23,051 nt of DNA, from contig CAADUW010000186.1 of assembly GCA_900752285.1 (NCBI GenBank), positions 1 to 23,051 on the forward strand, given 5' to 3'. The notes below the pieces were generated by a model. The model made no database searches, was not told the origin of the DNA, and worked only from the letters and a program-made list of their open reading frames with translations. Shown here piece by piece: positions 1 through 6,587 of this stretch; within the stretch, counting starts at the first letter, position 1; every line of letters starts with the position of its first letter. This DNA is from an uncultured Oscillospiraceae bacterium. Its GTDB lineage: Bacteria > Bacillota > Clostridia > Oscillospirales > Oscillospiraceae. A program made the translations under genes and the position numbers.

Positions 1-99
1 AAAACGAAGGAATACTGTATGTATTTCTCGTTTTTCAAACTGAAGAAGTGGGGCAAAAAGACGGCGGAGACTCGCAGACGCAATTGTGCGGTGTTGCCT
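1..99. repeat. Right part of a foldback (MITE-like) repeat, cut by the window edge
   Basis: Bases 1-81 are identical to 22971-23051. Bases 82-99 (AATTGTGCGGTGTTGCCT) are the reverse complement, with two mismatches, of 22907-22924 at the other end, so they form the right terminal inverted repeat of the element whose left part lies at 22906. The piece includes the right arm of a central hairpin, about 21-41. No transposase is present, so this would be a non-autonomous element or a structured intergenic repeat. The family is inferred from internal symmetry alone. Confidence 0.75.
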
Positions 100-117
100 G
101 AGAAGCCCCGGGGTTGA
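19..117 (+). CDS. Possible 32-residue basic peptide inside the repeat
   Basis: An ATG at 19 is preceded by AAGGAA at 7-12, a reasonable ribosome binding site. It opens a 32-codon frame that begins MYFSFFKLKKWGKK, is rich in Lys and Arg, and runs through the right terminal repeat to a TGA at 115-117. The other copy, from 22989, stays open to the window end with the same sequence. I recognise no family. The frame may be an accident of the palindrome, because the ATG sits in the loop of the central hairpin. Confidence is low. Confidence 0.15.
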   Translation: MYFSFFKLKKWGKKTAETRRRNCAVLPEKPRG

Positions 118-135
118 TTTTGAAAAGGAGCTGCC

Positions 136-342
136 ATGGATATTCGTGTGAATGACATTCTGACCATGAAGAAAGCCCATCCCTGCGGGGAAAAGCAGTG
201 GAAGGTGCTGCGAATCGGCGCCGACTTCCGGCTCCACTGCCTTGGCTGCGGACATGAACTGATGATCCCCCGGCAGAAGGCAGAAAAAAATATCCGCATG
301 ATTACACGGGATGGGACATCCTTCCCACCTGCAAAGCTCTGA
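136..342 (+). CDS. DUF951 family small zinc-binding-like protein
   Basis: This 68-residue protein matches my memory of the DUF951 family (YyzM-like in Bacillus). That family is short, starts with a MDIRVxDI-type strand, and contains KKxHPCG followed by LxCLGCGHxxMxPR. The three cysteines and the histidines in HPCG and CLGCGH suggest a metal-binding or nucleic-acid-binding fold, but the function is not established. The start is supported by AAGGAG at 125-130, five bases before the ATG. A strong terminator follows the stop directly, so this is the last gene of its transcript. Its upstream neighbours are outside the window, beyond the repeat. The family call is solid; the role is unknown. Confidence 0.85.
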   Translation: MDIRVNDILTMKKAHPCGEKQWKVLRIGADFRLHCLGCGHELMIPRQKAEKNIRMITRDGTSFPPAKL

Positions 343-344
343 AT

Positions 345-376
345 CCGTCAGGCATTTCAGCCTGACGGATTTTTTT
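345..376 (+). terminator. Rho-independent terminator after the DUF951 gene
   Basis: A perfect 9-bp stem, CCGTCAGGC (345-353) with GCCTGACGG (360-368), has a 6-base loop and is followed by A and seven T residues. It begins two bases after the stop codon. Confidence 0.92.
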
Positions 377-439
377 ATGCCCACTTCCCGGCGGAATTCC
401 GAAAGGGACGGGGGAACTTGCGGTTCCCGGCGGCCGGGG

Positions 440-473
440 TTAGACAGGTTTTCTTTCCCCAGGCTGGTATACT
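440..473 (+). promoter_or_regulatory. Candidate Spo0A-activated spoIIG-type promoter
   Basis: TAGACA (441-446) and TATACT (468-473) resemble sigma-A hexamers but lie 21 bp apart. The Bacillus spoIIG promoter is known for an over-long 22-bp spacer and needs Spo0A bound over the -35 region. Here TTAGACA (440-446), read on the minus strand as TGTCTAA, matches the 0A box TGNCGAA at 6 of 7 positions and overlaps the -35. A 17-base hairpin (412-428) and a 10-bp direct repeat (385-394 and 424-433) lie just upstream. The promoter is inferred from this spacing and from the gene it precedes. Confidence 0.45.
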
Positions 474-504
474 GGCCCTGTGAGCCGGACAAGGAGGGCG
501 AGGC

Positions 505-1263
505 ATGATCTATCTGGATCTTCTGATGGTACAGAACTTTCTGGCGGACTTTCTGCTGCTTCTGGCGTCTCAGCGGCTGTCCGGCTATTCGGGAAAGGAA
601 AAACGGCTGCTTGCCGGGGCGGCGCTGGGGGCGGTTTACAGCGGAAGCTGTTTTCTGCCCGGGTTTTCATTTCTGGCGGAGCTGCACTGGCAGCTGATCG
701 CTCTGGTGCTGATGTGTCTGGTATCCTTCGGGTGGGGGAAGAGCAGCTGGCGCAGAAGCGGAACCTTTCTGCTGCTGTCCATGGCACTAGGCGGGCTGTC
801 CCTTCGGATGTCCCGGGAGAGCGGCAGGTGGCAGTGGTTATCACCCGTGCTTCTCTGGCTCCTGATCGCGGCAGCCTTTGGGGGGCGGGCAGGGCAGAAG
901 AAGCTCCTGCCGTTGGAAATTCCGGAGGGAGAGCGAGTCCTTCGCCTGACGGCACTGGTGGATTCCGGAAACGGGCTTCGGGATCCCATCAGTGGGGAAT
1001 CCGTACTGGTGGTTGGTCCGGAGGAGGCGGAAAAGCTCACAGGGCTGGGAGCGGAAGCGTTGGATGCCCCTATGGACACCCTTGCCGGGAGAAATGTTCC
1101 GGGACTGCGGCTGATCCCCTATCGGACGGTGGGCGGCAGCGGAATGCTTCTTGCCAAACGCTATCCGGGCGTCCGGCTCGGCGGTCAGACCCGCAGTATG
1201 CTGGTTGCCTTTGCCCCCCACCACCTGGGCGACGGCACCTATCAGGCCCTGACGGCCCCGTAG
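505..1263 (+). CDS. spoIIGA: SpoIIGA, pro-sigma-E processing aspartic peptidase
   Basis: This is the membrane protease that removes the pro-sequence of SigE in the mother cell during sporulation. The N-terminal half (about residues 1-127) is strongly hydrophobic with several likely membrane segments. The C-terminal half is a cytoplasmic aspartic-protease-like domain with the motif LVDSGNGLRDPISG; Asp153 in DSGN is the expected catalytic residue. At 252 residues it is shorter than the roughly 300-residue Bacillus protein, but both halves are present. The start has AAGGAGG (491-497) upstream. It precedes sigE, as in other spore formers, but is separated from it by an unusual repeat-filled spacer. 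The product call rests on the DSGN motif, the membrane topology and the sigE neighbour. Confidence 0.93.
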   Translation: MIYLDLLMVQNFLADFLLLLASQRLSGYSGKEKRLLAGAALGAVYSGSCFLPGFSFLAELHWQLIALVLMCLVSFGWGKSSWRRSGTFLLLSMALGGLSLRMSRESGRWQWLSPVLLWLLIAAAFGGRAGQKKLLPLEIPEGERVLRLTALVDSGNGLRDPISGESVLVVGPEEAEKLTGLGAEALDAPMDTLAGRNVPGLRLIPYRTVGGSGMLLAKRYPGVRLGGQTRSMLVAFAPHHLGDGTYQALTAP

Positions 1264-1294
1264 GCAATACAAAAAAGAGAAGTATAAATTGTTG

Positions 1295-1554
1295 TTTAGC
1301 GTACAGCGCACGCAACGCGACTGAGAGGGCCGTCCCGACAAGGTGTCATTCCAAGGCAGCGAACGCTGGCGTGAGAATCTCTTGGATGAAAGGTACTGCG
1401 GAACGACAAGCCTTGCCCCCCGCATTTATGAGGGGGGAGGGCCACGCAGTGGCAGGGGGAGGCCCCCGCCGCAGCGGGGACGGCCCTCTCTGTCACGGCG
1501 TTTGCCGTGACAGCTCTCCCAGAGGGGGAGCCGGGGGGGCTTCGCTCCGCTAAA
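1295..1554. repeat. Composite inverted-repeat element in the spoIIGA–sigE spacer
   Basis: The 346-bp gap 1264-1609 holds no convincing gene but is packed with symmetry. TTTAGCG (1295-1301) and CGCTAAA (1548-1554) may be terminal inverted repeats. GAGAGGGCCGTCCC (1323-1336) pairs perfectly over 14 bp with 1477-1490. TGTCATTCC (1344-1352) pairs with 1400-1408 with one mismatch. Smaller hairpins lie at 1416-1437, 1441-1453, 1464-1479, 1491-1512 (a perfect 9-bp stem TGTCACGGC) and 1513-1531. From memory, similar motifs are scattered through gut Clostridia genomes, so I read this as an inserted non-coding mobile repeat, possibly two nested ones. The boundaries are approximate. Confidence 0.7.
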
Positions 1555-1609
1555 TTCCTGCGTGTAACCTGAAAGTTATTCACATATTGCCGTCAAAGGA
1601 GGAATACTT

Positions 1610-2317
1610 ATGGTTTGTTTTCTGCGTTTCCTTGTGAAGGTCGGACTGATTCGGGACAGAGGCATTTACTACATCGGCGGGAGCGATGTGCTGCCTCCTC
1701 CGCTGCGGGGCGAGGAGGAAAAAAATGCCCTGCTGGGTCTGGAGCAAGGGGATGAAGGGGCTCGCAGACTGCTGGTGGAGCACAATCTGCGGCTGGTGGT
1801 GTATATTGCCCGACGGTTTGAGAACACGGGAACCAATCTGGAGGATCTGATCTCCATCGGCACGATCGGCCTCATGAAGGCCATCGGCACTTACCGGCTG
1901 GATAAAAATATCAAGCTGGCGACTTATGCCTCCCGGTGTATTGAAAATGAGATCCTCATGTATATTCGCAAAATTGCCGGGCAGAAGGCGGAGGTGTCGC
2001 TGGATGAGCCTATCAATCTGGACGGAGACGGCAACGAGCTGCGGCTTTCGGACATTCTGGGGACCGACGGGGACGAAATATCCCGCCCCATGGAGGACAA
2101 TGCGGACCTCTGCGTTCTGCGCCAGGTGCTCCGGGAATTGCCGGGACGGGAGCGCCGGATCATCCAGCTGCGGTTTGGCCTGGACGGCGTGAAAGAGCTG
2201 ACACAGAAAGAGGTGGCGGGGCTGCTGGGAATCTCCCAATCCTACATTTCCAGATTGGAAAAACGGATCATGGGAAAGCTGCGGAAGGAATTTCTCCGTC
2301 AGACAAATTGCGCGTGA
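1610..2317 (+). CDS. sigE: RNA polymerase sporulation sigma factor SigE (as pro-SigE)
   Basis: This mother-cell-specific sigma-70 family factor is made as an inactive precursor and activated by SpoIIGA. The sequence tracks Bacillus SigE closely: [13 protein letters not shown] near the N terminus, region 2 with [16 protein letters not shown] and [14 protein letters not shown], then [20 protein letters not shown], and region 4 with LRFGLDG and [14 protein letters not shown]. The 235-residue length is normal. The start is fixed by AAAGGAGG at 1595-1602. The stretch before YYIGG, which is removed during activation, is only about 19-21 residues, shorter than the roughly 27-29 in Bacillus. In many relatives sigG follows; here rex follows instead. 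Confidence 0.95.
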   Translation: MVCFLRFLVKVGLIRDRGIYYIGGSDVLPPPLRGEEEKNALLGLEQGDEGARRLLVEHNLRLVVYIARRFENTGTNLEDLISIGTIGLMKAIGTYRLDKNIKLATYASRCIENEILMYIRKIAGQKAEVSLDEPINLDGDGNELRLSDILGTDGDEISRPMEDNADLCVLRQVLRELPGRERRIIQLRFGLDGVKELTQKEVAGLLGISQSYISRLEKRIMGKLRKEFLRQTNCA

Positions 2318-2326
2318 AAATTAAGC

Positions 2327-2375
2327 TTGCAAAGGTTTTGTAAATATGCTATAATCGATATGAAAATTTATCGAT
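2327..2375 (+). promoter_or_regulatory. rex promoter with an overlapping inverted repeat
   Basis: TTGCAA (2327-2332), a 17-bp spacer and TATAAT (2350-2355) make a near-consensus sigma-A promoter, so rex need not depend on sigE transcription. An inverted repeat, ATCGATA (2354-2360) with TATCGAT (2369-2375) around an 8-base centre, covers the expected transcription start and could be an operator. It does not match the Rex consensus that I know (TTGTTAA-type half-sites), so autoregulation by Rex is unproven. Confidence 0.75.
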
Positions 2376-2406
2376 ATAAATATATAATTTGCAAAAGAGG
2401 GATGAA

Positions 2407-3054
2407 ATGGACGAAAAGAAGGTATCCAAATCTGTTCTCAAGCGGCTGCCCGTGTACCTTTCCTACCTGAAAAGCATTCCGGAACCCGTACCGGAGAATA
2501 TTTCCGCGACTGCACTGGCAAGCGCATTGGGAATGGGCGAGGTTCAGGTCCGGAAGGATCTGGCCATTGTTTCCAGTGGCGGACGGCCCAAGATCGGTTA
2601 CTGCCGGGAAAGCCTGATCGATGACATTGAGCAGTTTCTGGGCTATGACAACACCACGGTGGCGGTTTTGATCGGCGCGGGCAAGCTGGGGCAGGCACTC
2701 ATGGGCTACAGTGGATTCGAGGAGTACGGGCTGGACATTATGGCGGCATTTGACCTGCATCCATCCATCGAGCGGACGGAGGAGGGAAAGCCCGTCTATC
2801 CCATGACAGAGCTGGCGCGGTTCTGCCGCCAGCATAAGGTCCTGATGGGCATCATTACGGTTCCGGCCAGGGGCGCACAGGATGCGGCGGATCAGCTGAT
2901 TGCCGTGGGCGTCAAGGCAATCTGGAACTTTGCCCCGGTGCATCTGGATGTGCCGGAGGGGATTCTTGTTCAGAACGAGAACATGGCAACCTCCCTTGCG
3001 GTCCTCTCCGTTCACCTGCAGGCGCAGATCAAAGAGAAAAACAATAAAGAGTAA
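2407..3054 (+). CDS. rex: Redox-sensing transcriptional repressor Rex
   Basis: Rex binds DNA when NAD+ is high and lets go when NADH rises. It controls fermentation and respiration genes in Gram-positive bacteria. The N terminus is a winged helix (about residues 1-75) with MGEVQVRKDLAIVSSGGRPKIGY, followed by a Rossmann domain with VAVLIGAGKLGQAL (glycines at 90, 92 and 95). The 215-residue length is typical. I chose the ATG at 2407 because AGAGGG (2396-2401) lies five bases before it; an in-frame TTG at 2389 would place this binding site inside the gene. A hairpin directly follows the stop, so rex appears to be a single-gene unit. Confidence 0.95.
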   Translation: MDEKKVSKSVLKRLPVYLSYLKSIPEPVPENISATALASALGMGEVQVRKDLAIVSSGGRPKIGYCRESLIDDIEQFLGYDNTTVAVLIGAGKLGQALMGYSGFEEYGLDIMAAFDLHPSIERTEEGKPVYPMTELARFCRQHKVLMGIITVPARGAQDAADQLIAVGVKAIWNFAPVHLDVPEGILVQNENMATSLAVLSVHLQAQIKEKNNKE

Positions 3055-3092
3055 GAATTCCGCCGCCGGCTTCCGGGCGGCGGAATTCCTTT
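3055..3092 (+). terminator. Hairpin terminator after rex, weak U tract
   Basis: A perfect 13-bp stem, GAATTCCGCCGCC (3055-3067) with its complement at 3076-3088, starts on the base after the rex stop. Only CTTT follows, so termination may be incomplete or may need another factor. Confidence 0.7.
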
Positions 3093-3157
3093 ACCAAAAA
3101 TAAGAGCCGGGAAATGTGCAAGTTTCACAAAATACGTCTGAAGAATCAATTTTTATC

Positions 3158-3186
3158 TTGCAATTTAACCGAGAATATGCTATTCT
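3158..3186 (+). promoter_or_regulatory. Promoter of the lacI–ABC–GH30 operon
   Basis: TTGCAA (3158-3163), 17 bp, then TATTCT (3181-3186) fits sigma-A. It is the only clear promoter before the regulator gene. The gap after the regulator is only 22 bases, so this promoter probably drives the whole operon. Confidence 0.75.
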
Positions 3187-3199
3187 AACAACGTCAGAA

Positions 3200-3215
3200 A
3201 TGATAGCGCTACCAT
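3200..3215. promoter_or_regulatory. LacI-type operator O1
   Basis: ATGATAGCGCTACCAT is a 16-bp palindrome with seven of eight pairs matching and a central CG step, typical of LacI-family sites. It lies just past the expected transcription start, where a bound repressor would block initiation. It also resembles a CcpA cre site, so carbon catabolite control is a second possibility. Confidence 0.75.
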
Positions 3216-3238
3216 TTTGAGGCGCTATTTTGTGAGAA

Positions 3239-3262
3239 TAAAATGGTGGCGCTACCATTTTA
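3239..3262. promoter_or_regulatory. LacI-type operator O2
   Basis: A 24-bp palindrome runs from TAAAATGG to CCATTTTA around GTGGCGCTAC, with one mismatched pair. It shares GCGCTACCATTTT with O1. The core centres of O1 and O2 are 43 bp apart, about four helical turns, so a repressor could bind both on one face or form a loop. O2 lies just upstream of the ribosome binding site of the regulator gene. Confidence 0.78.
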
Positions 3263-3273
3263 GGAGGGATACC

Positions 3274-4272
3274 ATGGCGACATTAAAGGAAGTGGCAGAG
3301 CGGGCGGGGGTCGCGCCCATGACGGTTTCCCGGGTCATCAATAATCCGGACGTGGTCAAGGAGAAGACTCGTGCCAGAGTGGAAGAAGCTATGCGGGAAC
3401 TTCGATATTCCCCCAATATGGCGGCAAAAAGTCTTGCCAGCAATCGAAGCGGTGTGGTCGACGTGTTTATCCCGGAAACCATTGACCTGTCCAACCCCTT
3501 TGTCATGCACTTTATCGCCGGTGTCAGCAAGGTGCTGAGCGAGCACTATTATTCGTTCCTCATTCTTCGAAACCGGAAGAAGGAGCACCCCTGTGACGGC
3601 TATATCGTAACCGGTCTTTTGAAAAATGAAATCGAGGATTTTGCCCGCTATGCGCAGGAGCGGGGCAGGCCCATGGTGCTCTTTGGACATACCCAGCTGC
3701 CGGACGTGGACTGCATCGATGTGGACAATGTGGCAGGGGCAAAGTGTGCGGTGGAGCACCTGATCCGGCAGGGGCACCGAAAGATTGCCATGATTAATGT
3801 CCTTGAGGATAAGGATTACACAACGGATCGTCTGGAAGGCTACCGGCAGGCGCTGACGGAGCACGGGATTCCCTTTGACCCAGAGCTGGTACTCGACACG
3901 CCGAACAGTGTAGCAGGCGGGGAAGCCGCAGCGGAAGCGCTGCTGCAAAAGCAGAAGGTGACGGCGTGCTTCTGCGCGACGGACACCATTGCCATTGGGG
4001 CTGCGTCGAAGCTTCGCAATCTGGGCTATGGAATTCCGGAAGATATTTCTCTGTTCGGCTTTGACGGCTTGGGGCATCATCTACTGGCAACGCCTCAGGT
4101 TTCGACCATTCAGCAGCCGGTCTATGAGCTGGGAATGATGCTGGCGTCTACGATTCTGGAGCGCCTAGACGGGAAAAAGGAGCGAACGGTCAAATTTGTG
4201 GTACCCAAGCTTCTCACGGGACACTCTGACGGTCCCTGTAAAACAGTATGCAGTCCCGAGCGGGATGTATAA
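3274..4272 (+). CDS. LacI/GalR-family sugar-responsive regulator
   Basis: This 332-residue regulator has an N-terminal helix-turn-helix (MATLKEVAERAGVAPMTVSRV), a hinge helix region ending near SLASNRS (about residue 57), and a periplasmic-binding-protein-like effector domain that includes LFGFDGLG. I chose the ATG at 3274 because it begins the classic LacI N terminus and has AGGAGGG nearby; a longer frame from 3217 would run through operator O2. It is the first gene of an operon for a sugar ABC transporter and two GH30 glycosidases, so its inducer is probably a transported or released sugar. Two matching palindromes upstream suggest autoregulation. The exact ligand cannot be read from the sequence. 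Confidence 0.92.
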   Translation: MATLKEVAERAGVAPMTVSRVINNPDVVKEKTRARVEEAMRELRYSPNMAAKSLASNRSGVVDVFIPETIDLSNPFVMHFIAGVSKVLSEHYYSFLILRNRKKEHPCDGYIVTGLLKNEIEDFARYAQERGRPMVLFGHTQLPDVDCIDVDNVAGAKCAVEHLIRQGHRKIAMINVLEDKDYTTDRLEGYRQALTEHGIPFDPELVLDTPNSVAGGEAAAEALLQKQKVTACFCATDTIAIGAASKLRNLGYGIPEDISLFGFDGLGHHLLATPQVSTIQQPVYELGMMLASTILERLDGKKERTVKFVVPKLLTGHSDGPCKTVCSPERDV

Positions 4273-4294
4273 GAAACATTAAGGAGGAAAAAAC

Positions 4295-5623
4295 ATGTTC
4301 AAGAAACTGCTGACAATCGTACTTGCGCTTACTCTTGTGCTGTCCATGGCGGCATGCGCATCCGGAGGAAGCCCGGAAACCACTGCTGCGGCGGCACCGT
4401 CCGAACAGGATGCGGTGCAGACCACTGCCGGGTCTCAGGAAACGCAGACCGATACGCTTTCCGGGACGCTGGAGATATGGTCCTCCGGTGAAGAGCTGGG
4501 ACGGTTTGTGGAGGGCTTTAATGAGCTGTACCCCGACGTGACCGTAAACATCACGGTGGTTCCCAATGCGGACTTTATTGCAAAACTGACGCCTACGCTG
4601 GCAGGCGGACAGGGCGCACCGGATATTTTCACAGGCGAGTCCGACTACGTCAAGTATCTGGTTGAGTCCGGTTTCTGGGATGATCTGAAGGCGGCACCCT
4701 ACAACGCGGATGTGTCCGATGTTTGGGACTATGTGGCGGCAGTCGGCACGGACAGCAGCGGAACGCTGCGGGCACTGAGCTGGCAGGCAAGCCCCGGTTC
4801 CGTTATGTACCGCCGGGACATGGCAAAAGAGGTTCTGGGTACCGATGATCCGGATCAGGTTGCCGCGATGCTTGCGGATGACGCCGCCATGCTGGACGTG
4901 GCTGCAAAGCTGAAGGAAAAGGGCATCCGGATGTTCGCCTCCTGGCAGGACATCTTTAACATGCAGTTCTCCAACCGGGAGCAGCCCTGGGTGGTGGATG
5001 ACAAGCTGGTCATCGACGATAATATGCTGACCTTTATGGATACGGCAAAGACCATTACGGATAACGGCTACGATCTGGGCGTTGCACCTTGGGCACCGGA
5101 ATGGTGCGCGGCAGTGGAGAGCGACGATACATTCTGCTATGTGCTGCCCTCCTGGGGATATCAGTTCGTTGTGAAGCCCGCAGCGGTCAATACCAGCGGT
5201 CAGTGGGCTATGTGTCAGGGACCCGTTCCTTATGTCAAGGGCGGTACCTGGCTGGGAATCTACAAGGACAGCCCCAACAAGGAGCTTGCATGGGCGTTCC
5301 TTTCCTACTGCTGCCTGAATGCGGATGCACAGCAGACCTACGCGGCGGAATACGGCGAGTATGTGTCCCTGAAATCTGCGGATGAAGCGCTTGCTGCCGG
5401 AGAAGGCGAGGCAGTGTTGGGCGGACAGAATCACTTTGCATTCTATAATGCACAGATGGAAAAGCTGCCTGCCGATCTGATGACGGGCTATGACGGAACC
5501 ATCAACAATGCGTTCCTGGCGGCAACGCAGAACTACGCAACGGGCGTGATGACAAAGGATGAGGCAATCGCACAGTTCAAGGACGATGTGGCAACCGCAT
5601 ACCCGGAACTGACCATCGAATAA
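4295..5623 (+). CDS. Lipoprotein extracellular sugar-binding protein of an ABC importer
   Basis: This 442-residue family-1 (MalE/COG1653-type) solute-binding protein starts with a lipoprotein signal peptide. It has KK at residues 3-4, a hydrophobic core and the lipobox SMAAC with Cys21, so the mature protein should be lipid-anchored to the outer face of the membrane. A low-complexity Ala/Ser/Thr-rich linker follows, to about residue 50. The domain begins with LEIWSSGEELGRFVEGFNE and continues with GGQGAPDIFTGESD, usual for this family. AAGGAGG precedes the start. A 32-bp perfect palindrome separates it from the permease genes. The substrate is probably an oligosaccharide, given the GH30 genes downstream. 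Confidence 0.92.
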   Translation: MFKKLLTIVLALTLVLSMAACASGGSPETTAAAAPSEQDAVQTTAGSQETQTDTLSGTLEIWSSGEELGRFVEGFNELYPDVTVNITVVPNADFIAKLTPTLAGGQGAPDIFTGESDYVKYLVESGFWDDLKAAPYNADVSDVWDYVAAVGTDSSGTLRALSWQASPGSVMYRRDMAKEVLGTDDPDQVAAMLADDAAMLDVAAKLKEKGIRMFASWQDIFNMQFSNREQPWVVDDKLVIDDNMLTFMDTAKTITDNGYDLGVAPWAPEWCAAVESDDTFCYVLPSWGYQFVVKPAAVNTSGQWAMCQGPVPYVKGGTWLGIYKDSPNKELAWAFLSYCCLNADAQQTYAAEYGEYVSLKSADEALAAGEGEAVLGGQNHFAFYNAQMEKLPADLMTGYDGTINNAFLAATQNYATGVMTKDEAIAQFKDDVATAYPELTIE

Positions 5624-5630
5624 ACGGCAA

Positions 5631-5662
5631 TGCTGCCGGTGGGCATATGCCCACCGGCAGCA
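5631..5662 (+). other. Perfect 32-bp palindrome between the binding-protein and permease genes
   Basis: TGCTGCCGGTGGGCAT (5631-5646) is followed directly by its exact reverse complement (5647-5662). No U tract follows and the permease ribosome binding site (AGGAGG) begins three bases later. By analogy with other ABC operons, it may protect the 3' end of the binding-protein message or lower permease expression. This role is inferred. Confidence 0.85.
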
Positions 5663-5678
5663 CTTAGGAGGCGCAATC

Positions 5679-6587
5679 ATGAAAACAGGCAAAAAGTCAG
5701 ACTTTGCGCGAAAACAGGGCAGGATCGGATACCTTTTTATTGCGCCCTTCTTTACTGCGTTTCTGGTGTTCGGTCTGTACCCGGTGGTTTATACCATTTA
5801 CCTCAGCTTCCAGAAGTGGGACGGACTGTCTGCGGTTTCCCCGGTTGGCTGGAAAAACTTTCTGCGACTGCTGAAGGACAAGGTGTTTTACCTGTCCCTC
5901 TGGAATTCTTTCCGCATTTGGGTTGTGAACTTTATTCCCCAAATGCTGACGGCGCTTGTCCTCTCCGCGATTTTTACCTTCTGCAAAATTCGGGGTATGA
6001 AATTCTTCCGGGCGGCATTTTACCTGCCCAATCTGATTACGGCAGCCTCGGTAGGACTGCTGTTCAATCTCCTGTTCAACGGAGATAAATCCGCGATCAA
6101 CTATCTGCTTGTGGCGCTGGGGGTACCCGGAGCACCCTTCCAGTTTTTTAACAGCGAAAGCTTCACATCCGGACTGGTGTCCTATATTCAGTGGTGGATG
6201 TGGTTCGGATATACAACGGTGATCGTCATGGCGGGAATTACGACAATCGACACCTGCGTCTATGATGCGGCGCTGGTGGACGGGGCGACCAAGGCGCAGA
6301 CCTATCTGCACATTACGCTCCCTCTGATCAAACCTACGCTGGTCTATCTTACGATTACGTCCCTCATTGGCGGTATGCAGCTTTTCGATGTGCCCGCGAC
6401 TTTGTCCAATGGGAATGGGGATCCCCGAAAGGCAGTGCTGACGACCTCCATGTACTTATATAATCAGGGCTTCAAAAATCACAATTATGGCTATGCCTCC
6501 GCAATCTCCGTGGGGCTTTTCGCCGTGATCGGCATCCTCAGCGTTTTCTCCCTTGGCGCGATGCGGAAGAAGGGGGAAGAAACATGA
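5679..6587 (+). CDS. Sugar ABC transporter permease, MalF/UgpA type
   Basis: This 302-residue integral membrane protein has about six hydrophobic segments, the first at residues 17-42 (YLFIAPFFTAFLVFGLYPVV). The EAA loop that contacts the ATPase is near residues 195-219, YDAALVDGATKAQTYLHITL, with the conserved DGA and the LP in the expected places. It pairs with the next permease, whose start overlaps its stop by four bases (ATGA), indicating translational coupling. The start has AGGAGG eight bases upstream. No ATPase gene is present in the operon, so a shared MsmK/UgpC-like ATPase encoded elsewhere is likely. Confidence 0.93.
   Translation: MKTGKKSDFARKQGRIGYLFIAPFFTAFLVFGLYPVVYTIYLSFQKWDGLSAVSPVGWKNFLRLLKDKVFYLSLWNSFRIWVVNFIPQMLTALVLSAIFTFCKIRGMKFFRAAFYLPNLITAASVGLLFNLLFNGDKSAINYLLVALGVPGAPFQFFNSESFTSGLVSYIQWWMWFGYTTVIVMAGITTIDTCVYDAALVDGATKAQTYLHITLPLIKPTLVYLTITSLIGGMQLFDVPATLSNGNGDPRKAVLTTSMYLYNQGFKNHNYGYASAISVGLFAVIGILSVFSLGAMRKKGEET

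Noticed and set aside
480..1553. A 357-codon plus-strand frame overlapping spoIIGA and the repeat spacer
   Set aside because: It is Gly/Arg/Ser-rich shadow translation of GC-rich DNA in another frame of spoIIGA and shows no family motif.
1295..1554. CRISPR array, suggested by repeated hairpins between spoIIGA and sigE
   Set aside because: The stems differ from each other and there are no equal repeats with regular spacers and no cas genes.
2354..2375. Rex operator before rex
   Set aside because: The inverted repeat is real, but its half-site ATCGATA does not match the Rex consensus, so it is kept only as a possible operator of unknown factor.
3217..3273. N-terminal extension of the LacI-family regulator
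   Set aside because: It would be encoded by the operator region. The classic LacI N terminus starts at 3274, next to a good ribosome site.
4214..5692. A 492-codon minus-strand frame opposite the sugar-binding protein
   Set aside because: It is a shadow frame rich in Cys, His and Arg with no domain, and it covers a clear lipoprotein gene and a palindrome.
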